NCBI GenBank assembly: GCA_009823505.1
Contig: VZQC01006319.1
Span: 1,250,781-1,314,780, forward strand
Direction: 5' to 3'
From: Rhizomys pruinosus
Lineage: Eukaryota; Chordata; Mammalia; Rodentia; Spalacidae
Length of the DNA stretch: 64,000 bases
The position numbers and the translations under genes are program-made. The notes under the pieces were generated by a model. The model had not been told where the DNA came from. It made no database searches and was given only the letters and a program-made list of their open reading frames with translations. Shown piece by piece: positions 55,741 to 64,000 of this stretch (position 1 is its first letter; every line of letters begins with the position of its first letter).

Positions 55741-56855
55741 ACTATAAAAAATAGGGGCATAAACAAGAGAAAATTATATTATAATATTATATTAGTTAAA
55801 AAAAAAAAAACATGGGAAAAGGAGGAGGCTTTCCCATTATGCTAAATGCAATGTTCCTTCCGTTAGAGCTGCGGGAAGCACATGGCCCACTTAGCACTGG
55901 TCTCCATCAGTGCCTTGTGGCTTGTGAACATTTATTATGGACTCATGGATGCCGGCCACCTTCCAAGTGCAGTCACTAGAGACTATTCCTGTGCAAGTTT
56001 TCCTAGCCATGACTAATGCACACCTCCAGTTTCTTACTTTCCAAAAGATCTTTTCAATGGGGCTAAAAAAGGGCACCTGGCCAGCCTAAGAACAGGCCAG
56101 CCATTGAGTTCACTCTTTGCATTTTGCCCAGATGTTCTGGCTCCTGAGGCAAAGCCTTGTTAGACAGTCGTGCTGGGCAGGAGTTTCCTTTCCCCTCCCT
56201 GGGACCTCTGTCCCACCCCAGAGGCACAGTCCATAGAACTGCTTTAAGCTACTGAGGCCTTTGAAGTAGCATTGGAAAGGACTGAAGGGTACTTTTAAAA
56301 GTGAATTTGGTCTCAGAACTGATTTATGTAAAATAATAAATGGTGCCACTTGGCTGTTTATGGAGTCAGAGATAAAATTAGATTCTAGACAGTCCTTCCT
56401 TGTGCACATGGGCCCATGCTGATGGATCACTGCCTTTGTGGGTCTTAGGATAGCACAGTGCATGGAAATATACAAGGGGCTCCTTGAATACATCTTACAC
56501 CCACATCTAGTCATTCAGAAGGATGCTTTAGGTTCCCCCAAATGAATGAAATTTAATTCAGGAATAGTATTTGGAAAGATTTGTGATGAAAACCACCAGT
56601 GACTAACAATTTCTAAAAGTTACTGTATTTTCAGGGGCCCCCTCCCCTCCCTCCAAAAAACCCAAGTGACCCCTGAGGATCAGATCCTCAACTGACTTCG
56701 AGAAAACAAAAACCTTGGTTAATCTGGGCTAACTGTGTGGCCTAAAGCATCCAAAAGTAAAGTATAACCAGAAATAATCAGTAAGGCCTGAGAATTTGTA
56801 CTTCAGATATAAAACTTGAGATCTTAGGAAAAAGACAAAAAGAAAAAAAAAAAAG
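55741..56855. other. Spacer of about 1.1 kb, nothing recognised
   Basis: A 134-aa minus frame (56110-56514) is the longest but has no recognised family. AT-rich run at 55740-55810. Confidence 0.4.
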
Positions 56856-56859
56856 GCAC

Positions 56860-57640
56860 TGTTGTTTAGGCTGTCTTCAGTTCTTACTGGCAAGTGCAGC
56901 TACCCTGTGGCTTCCACTGCTTTTGCCACCTTTCAAAGACATGAGACACAGCTTTTTAACCTTCCAATAAGGACTGAAGACTCATGTCTCTCCAAGAATA
57001 CTCCAAACCTTCAATGCCAGATGTAGACTACTGAGACGTCCAGCTTGTGGACTGAGCAGCTACTGGGATTTCAGCCTCTTCAGAGTATAGACTGCCATTG
57101 TTGGACTACCCAGGCTGTAGCATGGAGGCTAGAACAGGAAGATCAAGACAGGACATGTGCTTGCTGGACCTCACTTGGGTGACCATGAGAAGGAAAGACC
57201 CTAGTGTGGAACACAAGGGCAGATTGATGGTTGTTTGGGCTTGCCAAGGAGGAGACTTCAAATACTTCCTTTAGGAAAACATAAATCTTTTAGCCTAAAA
57301 AAAAAAAGAAAAGAAGAAAAGAAAAGAAAATCCTCCAATTCAGGTGATATATATATTACAAGTTGGAGAGAACAACAACAACAAAAGAACTGGGGGAAAA
57401 ATACGACTGAAACAGTGAATTCTCCCCAAAACAATAAGCCTCTGCTTTGAAAAAAACTCTGGAAAGACTCAGAAAAAGATGTAAGACATGTATGGCAGAG
57501 TGCAGGAACTCAGGTGGGGTAGGGGGCATGGAAAGGGAAGTGACTCTAAACTGGATTGAGAAATGTGAAAGTTTAATGAACAATAAAGTTCATGAAAAGG
57601 TTTAATAACAATAAAAATATATTTAAAAAATAAATATTTT
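56860..57640 (+). repeat. Unclassified retroposon 'X', plus-strand copy
   Basis: Partner of 47512-48195 in opposite orientation. Body from 'actggcaagtgcagctaccc' to 'ggattgagaaatgtgaaagt', internal purine tract 57297-57330, and an A-rich 3' end (taataacaataaaaatat). No coding frame conserved between copies. Confidence 0.85.
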
Positions 57641-57644
57641 TAGG

Positions 57645-57890
57645 GCTGGAGAGATTGCCTAGTGGTTAAGAGCACTGACCACTCTTACAGAGGACCCGGG
57701 TTTGATCCCCAGCACCCACATGGCTGCTGAGAACCGTCTGAAACTCCAATTCCAGGAGAACTCCAGTTCCAGGGGAATCTGACACCCTCTTCTGATCTCC
57801 GCGGCATTGCACGACATGGGTGCACAGACCTGCATGCAGACAGTACATTCATACACATACAGAAATAAATAAATTAATTAAAAAATATAT
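57645..57890 (+). repeat. B2 SINE, young subfamily
   Basis: Inserted at the A-rich end of repeat X. Complete head, B box gggtttgatcccc, duplicated block and AAATAAAT tail. Confidence 0.94.
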
Positions 57891-58180
57891 TTTTTTAAAG
57901 TTACTGTACTCTACATCTGGACAGGAATTGATTCTACTCTTTCTACCAGGTTCCACCCCCCCACACCCCCGCACACTCTTACCCTGAACACCATTCAAAA
58001 CAATAGGTCAAAAAAACCAAAAAAATCACAGTTCCTGGTAGAGGAACTTGGAAGGAGGAACATTTTGCCCACTGGTCAAGAAGGAAAGAGTTTGGATTTC
58101 AGAAAGCAATTGGCCTTGACCTAGGAGCTTACTTTTCTGCAAGCTTAGAAATCAGACAGACCTGAGCGTCAGTGTCTGTC
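57891..58180. other. Spacer, nothing recognised
   Basis: C-rich run near 57952-57972; otherwise unremarkable. Confidence 0.4.
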
Positions 58181-58990
58181 TGGGCTTCAGCCTCTACGGA
58201 TCCTGTGTACGGTGCCCTAGGGCACCAGGCAGCTGTGTTGAGTCTGTTGTTTTATGTAACACAAGCTTTTAAGACAGCTCTTGAGTGGTGCTAGCTAGTG
58301 CTGTGCTGTAAATGTGCCACAAGAGGAACATGGCTCAAGATCAGTCTATAAAACATGGCAGGAAGTGCTCTCCTAGGAGGGAACACATGAGGAGGATGGT
58401 CTCCAGGAGGCAGAGGTGCAAAACTCAGACCTGCAGGAAGAGTAAGCTTCCGGGCAGACTCTTGTGGTGGGCTGTGGGGCCGACTGGGTTGATGAATTTC
58501 AGGCAGAAAAGCAAAGAGTCCTGACTACTGCATTGTACAGTGGGAAAGGAGGAGGGGCTATAAGACTAAGAACCAAAGACCTCAGTGATAAAAGGCCTGT
58601 CCCCCAGCCATGTGTGGGAGTGCGGGCACCCGGCTTGTGGCAACATTGTCACTATGACCAAGCTTTAGAAAAAACACCTAGAAAAGTGCAAAGTTTGGAC
58701 CAAATTGGGTTAAAATGGAAACGGAAGAGCAGTAGAGTCCACTGGTTGTGTAGCAGAGGGTAGGAGTCAGACAACTGGAGAGGTTTTAGGTAGATTTAAG
58801 GGGCAGAGTTTTCCCAGTTGCTGATGGCTTGGAGAGGAAGAAGAGTATTGAAGGACATTCAGGGGCCAGCACGACAGAGCTTCTGCACCATCAGAGATGG
58901 GCTCTGAGGTGTTCATAGGGCAGACTTAGGTATGGACACTTTGGGTAGAGTCTAGAGCAAGTCCAGGTTGCTCTCTCTACTCACTGTAGC
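58180..58990 (+). other. Unclassified sequence, possibly ERVL/MaLR-internal-like or a retrocopy
   Basis: Complex, SINE-free and G-rich in purine stretches, with 70-aa and 99-aa overlapping frames. Parts ('ggggccagcacgacagagct', 'gtgttcatagggcagactta') look like dispersed-repeat sequence to me, but I cannot place it. Confidence 0.3.
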
Positions 58991-59153
58991 TCATTCCAGA
59001 GGACAAATGATAAATTTTCAGACCAGCACAGCCCTATTGACCACACAGTTCATAGATGCTCCACACTCATATTGAGACGAACACCGAGGTCAGAGGGTAG
59101 AACTTCAGGTATGGCTGGATAAAGCCCTCCCTCCGTGAAGAAGATGGGAGTGG

Positions 59154-59375
59154 GCTGGAGGGACGGCCTAGCGGTTGAGGGCGCCGACTGCTCTTGCAGA
59201 GGACCTGGGTTTGATCCCCAGCACCCACATGGCAGCTGAGAACCATCTTTAACTCCAGTTCCAGAGGAATCCGACGCCCTCTTCTGACCTCCGCGGCATT
59301 GCACGACACGGATGCACAGAACTACAGGCAGACAGTATATTCATACACATATGAAAATAAATAAAAAAATTTAAA
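59154..59375 (+). repeat. B2 SINE, CpG-rich, without 17-bp duplication
   Basis: Single 'aactccagttccagagg' block. Target-site duplication aagatgggagtgg at 59141-59153 and 59376-59388, exact. Confidence 0.96.
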
Positions 59376-59388
59376 AAGATGGGAGTGG

Positions 59389-60055
59389 TGGTTCTCCGAA
59401 GTCTCCATTTAGTCTCTGATAGATGACACAGAGGCCCAGTCCACTCTCCCAGAAGGAAAATGCAGCATTTCTATGCAGCCTTGTAAGTCTGCGGATTGGT
59501 GGTTGTTAGGTCTGGGCTTCCCAGAATTCCAAGGGGCACAGAGATGCCCACTTCCTCCAGAGGCTGTCAATCTTCCGACCGAGGCCCCGCCCCATGGGCA
59601 TGGCTGGGTGGGCTCCAGTCACTATCTTGCCCTTGCTCCCAGCTCCCCATCCCTGCCTTTGTTCCCGCCCTGCTGCTCCTGATCCTGTCCCACCACGGGC
59701 CTGCAGGTGGCCGCTCAGGCAGTCCCACATGATAGTAAATCATGTTCCCAGAGTGACTTAAGTCTCCTGTGCCTTTTTATCTGGGGGTTTGAGCCTTTAT
59801 AAACTAATAGTGGTGACCATTCGTGTTCCTGGGCCTCATCCCCAGACCACCTCCACTATCTCTCTTCACCAAGCAGGTCAGCCAGTCAGGCCAATATACC
59901 TTGACAGTAGAAGTTCCTGGCTACATGCTTGCTTGCTTCTTTTTTTTCTTGGTTGGTTGGTTTTGTTGCTGTTGTTGTTTGTTCTATGTCAGCATTAAAC
60001 AAGATGCTCAATACAAGCCCAATTTGGGATCTTAAATTTGTTTTAGTAAGCACTA
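59389..60055. other. Spacer of about 670 bp, nothing recognised
   Basis: GC-rich in 59560-59720 with overlapping open frames on both strands but no domain. A TTG-rich run lies near 59960-59985. Confidence 0.45.
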
Positions 60056-60313
60056 TTTTTTTTTTTTTTTTTTTGAGACAGGGCCACCCTATAACTCCAT
60101 CTGGCCTGGAACTTGCTCTGTAGATCAGGCTGGCCTTCAACTCACAGAGATCTGCCCGCCTCTGCCTCTCCAGTGCTGGGATTAAAGGTGTACACCACCA
60201 TGCCCAGCTTAAAGACGGTTCCTGGGCGCCATGTGGGTGTTGGGAACTGAACTCCGGTGCTTTGCAAGAGCAGTCGGTACTCTTAACAGCTGAGCCATCC
60301 ATCGCTCCAGCCC
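60056..60313 (-). repeat. Chimeric B2-B1 SINE, minus strand
   Basis: T-run 60056-60074, B1 in minus orientation to 60209 ('accatgcccagctt'), then directly B2 head in minus orientation (60210-60313) beginning 'aaagacggttcctgggcgcc'. It is the mirror image of the 26693 and 49622 joins. Confidence 0.9.
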
Positions 60314-60639
60314 TGTAAGTACATTTTAAAGACAAAAATTTTTAAGTCAATTTTAATGATATGGTTTACTTAATTCACTGTATCCAGAATGTTTTTAAAT
60401 TACGAAGATAAAGTCTGTCTGTATGCAGAAGCCAGAGCGCATTTTATACCAAAATACGTGTCCACTTGAACTAATGGCACATCAAGCAGATGAGAACTAC
60501 AGTGTAACCAGGCTGTGTGCGTTTGCACAGCTCCTAGTCATCAGATCCAGGTCCTCATCCCGGAGAGTGACAATACCTAATTCATGCTGAGCATTGACTG
60601 GCTACCAGCAACAAGGATGAGTGCTCTGTGTGGCTTCAC

Positions 60640-60740
60640 ACAGTGAGCAGGGTGCACACCGTGGCTGCATCCCTGGCTCCACAACTGCCTACATGAGGCC
60701 AGTAACTTAATGTGTCTGCCTCACACATGCTATGAAATAA
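60640..60740 (+). repeat. Possible MIR fragment
   Basis: 'gctccacaactgcctacatg' and 'cagtaacttaatgtgtctgc' loosely follow MIR order. Weak. Confidence 0.35.
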
Positions 60741-60751
60741 AAGGGATGTAT

Positions 60752-60935
60752 GGGGCTGGAGAGATGGCTCAGCCATTAAGAGCACCGACTGCTCTTGCAG
60801 AGGACCCGGGTTTAATTCCCAGCACCCACATGGCTGCTAAGAACTGTCTTTAAGCCGGGAGTGGTGGCACACATAGAGGCAGGCAATCTTTCAATCTCTG
60901 TGAGTTCATACACATAAAATAAATTTTAAAAATTA
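60752..60935 (+). repeat. Chimeric B2-B1 SINE, internally deleted
   Basis: B2 head 60752-60850, the same join ('ctgtctttaagccgggagtg'), a shortened B1 (to about 60907), then 'catacacataaaataaattt', which resembles a B2 tail. Confidence 0.85.
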
Positions 60936-61084
60936 CCTTTAAAAAAATAAATAAAAATAAATAGAAGCAATGTGTTTACCCACTTCTAAGACTGTCAAGA
61001 GAATGAAGCAGGTATCTGTAAAGGGCAGGCACAGAGCCTGTTTTAGTGATTTCTCCATATTCTTACTCTCGATCATGTGAATGT

Positions 61085-61085
61085 G

Positions 61086-61124
<39 letters not shown>
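61085..61124. repeat. (TG)n microsatellite
   Basis: About 18 uninterrupted units in the tail of the following minus-strand SINE. Confidence 0.97.
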
Positions 61125-61127
<3 letters not shown>

Positions 61128-61412
61128 GCTTGTGGATGTGATCACCCATATGTGTACCTGGAGAGGTCAGAAATCAATCCCAGGTGTCTTCCTCAATCTC
61201 CCTCCATCTCCATTTTTTGAGACAGTCTCAGTGAACCTGGAGCTCACTGACTGGTTAGGCTGCATGGCTCATTAGCTCCAGGGACCCACTGTCTGCCAGT
61301 ACTAGATGACAGGTGTGCACCACAGGATGGCTTTTCCTGTGACTACTGCAGATCCAAATTCAGGTCCTCACACTTGTGCAGTAAGCACATGACCCACCAA
61401 GCCGTCTCCTCA
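61125..61412 (-). repeat. B4-type composite SINE, minus strand
   Basis: 'ggagaggtcagaaatcaatc', B1-like 'ttttttgagacagtctcagt', then a tRNA-like head ('ccaccaagccgtctcctc'). Confidence 0.8.
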
Positions 61413-61465
61413 ACACTGAATAGCTTAAGAGGGCAGTGCCTCAAAGGCTTAAAAACTGTCATTGG

Positions 61466-61702
61466 GGGCTGGAGAGATGGCCTAGTGGTTGAGGGCGCCG
61501 ACCGCTCTTGCAGAGGGCCCAGGTTCGATCCCCAGCACCCACATGGCGGCTGAGAGCCGTCTGAAACTCCTATTCCAGGAGAGCTCCAGTTCCAGGGGAA
61601 TCCGAGACCCTCTTCTGACCTCCACGGCATTGCACTACACGGGTGCACAAACCTGCATGCAGACAGTACACTCATACACATACAAAAATAAATTAAAAAA
61701 AA
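61466..61702 (+). repeat. B2 SINE, young subfamily
   Basis: Complete, with duplicated block; target-site duplication aaaaactgtcattgg exact at 61451-61465 and 61703-61717. Confidence 0.97.
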
Positions 61703-61717
61703 AAAAACTGTCATTGG

Positions 61718-62750
61718 CTTTCCAATCTGGAGTTCTTGATGAGCCTGTGAGGACAGACAAGTATGAGAGAAGTCGAAGCAGTCTGCCACAAAGAACATGA
61801 AGAAGTGCACAGGAAGGAAGGGCCTGAAGATCTCTAGTTGCACTTAGAGTTTATGATTGCTTCAGAACTCAGATCCACCTTATGCATGACACCTACCTGC
61901 ACAACCATAAATTGAACATCTGACCCCAGCCCCCAAACCCGAGCACAGCAGTATTCAACATCTGGGCAAGTGCACTCCCCAAGAAGAAACAAAAGCATCA
62001 AGACAGTGTAGCAGAAAAGACAGCAGAGGAAAGGGGCCTAACGTCACATCTGTGCTGTGGTCGCACAGTGAGGGAAGTCAGAGGGGGTATAGAGGAGAAG
62101 GGCAGAATATAGACGGATGAAAAATGAAACTCGGCTTCATCTGCTTCATCCTCACTCCCTGCTGCCTGCAGGATTTATTCGCACCTTGTCCCTTAAGAAG
62201 GTTTTGTAGTTTTAGAAATGACAACTTTATTAGCTTTTGATTCTGAGGCCATTTTAAACTCACATAAAAGTTTCAAGAATAGTACAAAGAATCTTCAGGA
62301 CCCCTTGACCCAAATCCACCAATCATGGGCATTTCTCTACACTTGTTTCTGTCATAAACCTTCTCTGCCTGAGCCTTTTGAGATTAAATTGCATATATCA
62401 CATCCCTTTATCTCTAAACACTCCAGTCTCTAATACAAAGACAATACAGTTGTAAACTTCAAGAGATTTTCCGCTGATACAAACTACTGAACTACCATTG
62501 GAGCCTGGGGGAAGAATGAGAGTCAGAGGGATGAGAAGTGGGGTGAACCATGCCTATAGCACCCCTCCATCTGCCACCTTTTCCAGCGGAGCCTAGTATC
62601 CTATTCAATGCCACGCCTTGCATTTAACTGTCCAAAAATAATAAATTTCTCTCTTCTCAACCTCAACATTTTGGGCTTCAACACTAAACAAGCACCTGCC
62701 TTTAAAACTACTAGGAATGTCTATTGAGATACAAGGGTTGAGAAGACAGA
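61718..62750. other. Spacer of about 1 kb, nothing recognised
   Basis: No SINE, LTR or coding signal. The part at 62215-62480 could be an old repeat end but I cannot place it. Confidence 0.4.
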
Positions 62751-62751
62751 G

Positions 62752-62975
62752 CCGGGAATATGGCTCAGTTGGTGAAGTTGTTGCATAGCATCGACAACAC
62801 GCTGGGTTCAAGGCTCAGCACCACACAGTGTGGCAATACATGTCTGCAATCTCAGCACTCAAGAGGTAGAGTCAGAAGGACCAAAAATTCAAGGTCATCC
62901 TGGTACATAGCAAGTTCAAGGTCATCCTGGTACATAGCAAGTTCAAGACCAGCCTGGGCTATTTTGGAAAAAAAA
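62752..62975 (+). repeat. ID-B1 composite SINE with internal duplication
   Basis: ID head 'gggaatatggctcagttggt', B box-like 'gggttcaaggctcagcacc' and B1-like body. A 27-bp word (ttcaaggtcatcctggtaca...) occurs twice, at 62888-62914 and 62915-62941. Confidence 0.8.
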
Positions 62976-62979
62976 GGTG

Positions 62980-63176
62980 CTGAAGATATAGCAAAAATTG
63001 GTAGAGTACTTCCCTGGTGTGCAGAAAGCCTTGGGTTTACTTCCTGCCCCCATATAAAGCCACCATAGTTGTGCACGCTATCACTGCAAAGGTAAAGACA
63101 GGAAGACCAGATGTTCCAGGTCATCCTTGGCTTTATAGTAAGTTCAAGACCAGCCTGAGCTACATGAGACCCTATG

Positions 63177-63178
<2 letters not shown>
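62980..63178 (+). repeat. ID-B1 composite SINE, second copy
   Basis: 'tgaagatatagcaaaaattg', 'ggtagagtacttccctggtg' and 'gttcaagaccagcctgagct' then 'atgagaccctatgagaaag'. Directly follows the previous element and feeds into an AAAG tail. Confidence 0.75.
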
Positions 63179-63255
<77 letters not shown>

Positions 63256-63265
63256 AAAAAAAAAA

Positions 63266-63325
<60 letters not shown>

Positions 63326-63335
63326 AGAAAGAAAG
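63179..63335. repeat. (AAAG)n microsatellite
   Basis: About 157 bp with one A-run interruption at 63256; grown from the SINE tail. Lys/Glu-rich frames over it are compositional. Confidence 0.98.
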
Positions 63336-63395
63336 AGGAGGGAGGGAGGGAGAGAAGAGAGGGAGGAAGGGGAAGGGGAAAAAGAAAAAAGAAGT
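63336..63395. repeat. GGGA/GAAG-rich tract
   Basis: Purine-only continuation of the AAAG array. Confidence 0.9.
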
Positions 63396-64000
63396 TATGA
63401 GAGTCTGTCTACACAGCATACACCGGCAGACCTTATGTTTTCAAGCTGTCTTGAGTGTGGGAATTGATGCGGCATGCAGCAGAGATCCTTAGACACACCT
63501 GACTAGTGGCCCTTTTGTTTACGCATCACAGGGACATTGTGGAAACAAAGCCAGAGAGGTTGGCAGAGCATCTGATATGATGGTCCAGTGCAGACTACAA
63601 ACACACTAGCAGATCATGTCAACATGTGTGATCAACGCTGTAAACACTGACCCGTGCCTGTGGATGCAGAACCTGCCAACTGGTTTTCTTCCTGACACTC
63701 GGCTGAAAGATACTTGGCTTCAACTTCTAGGTGTCATTTCTCCCGGCTGTTTTGACAACACGGATGGCTAACCTGTCATCGTAGCATTTAGAGGGCATCC
63801 TCCGGCCAGCTGCCCACTGTGTCCTGGTAACCTTGTATGAATCCCTTCTGTCAGCGTTGCTGTGGCTTGAGAGGGTTCCCCAGATTCACAAGCTAGAAAC
63901 TTAATCCCCATTCCTATATTGAGGATCCTGGACAGATGAGACCCTTGTAACTGGTTCACTCACCCATTTGTGAGTCAGTGAATGAATCCAGGGGTGGCTT
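63396..64000. other. Terminal spacer, nothing recognised
   Basis: No repeat or gene signal in the last 600 bp. Confidence 0.4.

Noticed and set aside
58312..58763. 70-aa and 99-aa basic frames as small genes
   Set aside because: No family resemblance and different overlapping frames; kept only as unclassified sequence.
7082..61843. A recurrent ~60-aa peptide beginning like MYCLHAGLCTRVVQ seen at many sites
   Set aside because: It is the antisense translation of B2 SINEs (minus strand of the element), so it recurs wherever a B2 lies. Not a protein family.
18080..63178. A- and B-box motifs considered as tRNA genes
   Set aside because: All occur in ID, B2, B3 or B4-type SINEs with A-rich tails and target-site duplications; none folds as a complete cloverleaf by eye.
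63017..63467. Lys-Glu-Arg-rich frames over the terminal array
   Set aside because: Translation of an (AAAG)n microsatellite.

Overview
The window looks like non-coding DNA from a muroid rodent. It is packed with tRNA-derived B2/B3, ID and B4-type SINEs, 7SL-derived B1, MaLR-type LTRs, decayed LINE-1 pieces and long (CA)n, (AAAG)n and polypyrimidine tracts. The B2 copies have a CpG-rich body (key words gcgccgac, gggttcgatcc, cacatggcgg) and often a duplicated 17-bp word. They do not match the usual Mus or Rattus B2 consensus as I remember it, so the source is probably another muroid lineage; I cannot name the species. I found no protein-coding gene I can support. Open reading frames are short, lie in repeats or simple sequence, or have no recognisable family.

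Layout. 0-9 kb: B4-type and B2 SINEs, three MaLR LTRs (4.06-4.41, 5.30-5.67 and 6.68-7.67 kb, the last with a two-level nested insertion), and spacer. 9.0-9.6 kb: a 620-bp polypyrimidine tract with an 88-bp higher-order repeat. 9.9-19 kb: another MaLR LTR, SINEs and a 247-bp near-identical tandem duplication (15.13-15.63 kb). 19.4-20.2 kb: two SINE-free stretches that look like candidate conserved regulatory DNA. 21.9-25.2 kb: a 1.6-kb direct duplication whose copies meet at a single N. 25.6-26.1 kb: an 11-unit 47-bp minisatellite. 26.6-29 kb: a decayed LINE-1 hit by several SINEs and carrying an AT-rich inverted repeat. 30.9-42.4 kb: a second, 5.6-5.7-kb direct duplication, again joined at a single N. 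43-52 kb: MIR, a long LINE-1 fossil split by many insertions, a MaLR LTR and unclassified dispersed repeats. 52.36-53.12 kb: a probable processed retrocopy of an mRNA 3' end. 53-64 kb: more B2, an old LINE-1 3' end, candidate conserved sequence near 55 kb, an inverted partner of the 47.5-kb repeat at 56.9-57.6 kb, chimeric B2-B1 SINEs, and a terminal (AAAG)n array.

Two themes deserve most attention. First, both large duplications have a single N exactly at the junction. They also mix long stretches of near identity with patches of indel noise, which fits overlapping contigs joined without merging better than real segmental duplication. Second, four SINE copies share one exact join between the first ~100 nt of B2 and the start of B1, which points to a chimeric SINE lineage amplified from a single founder.
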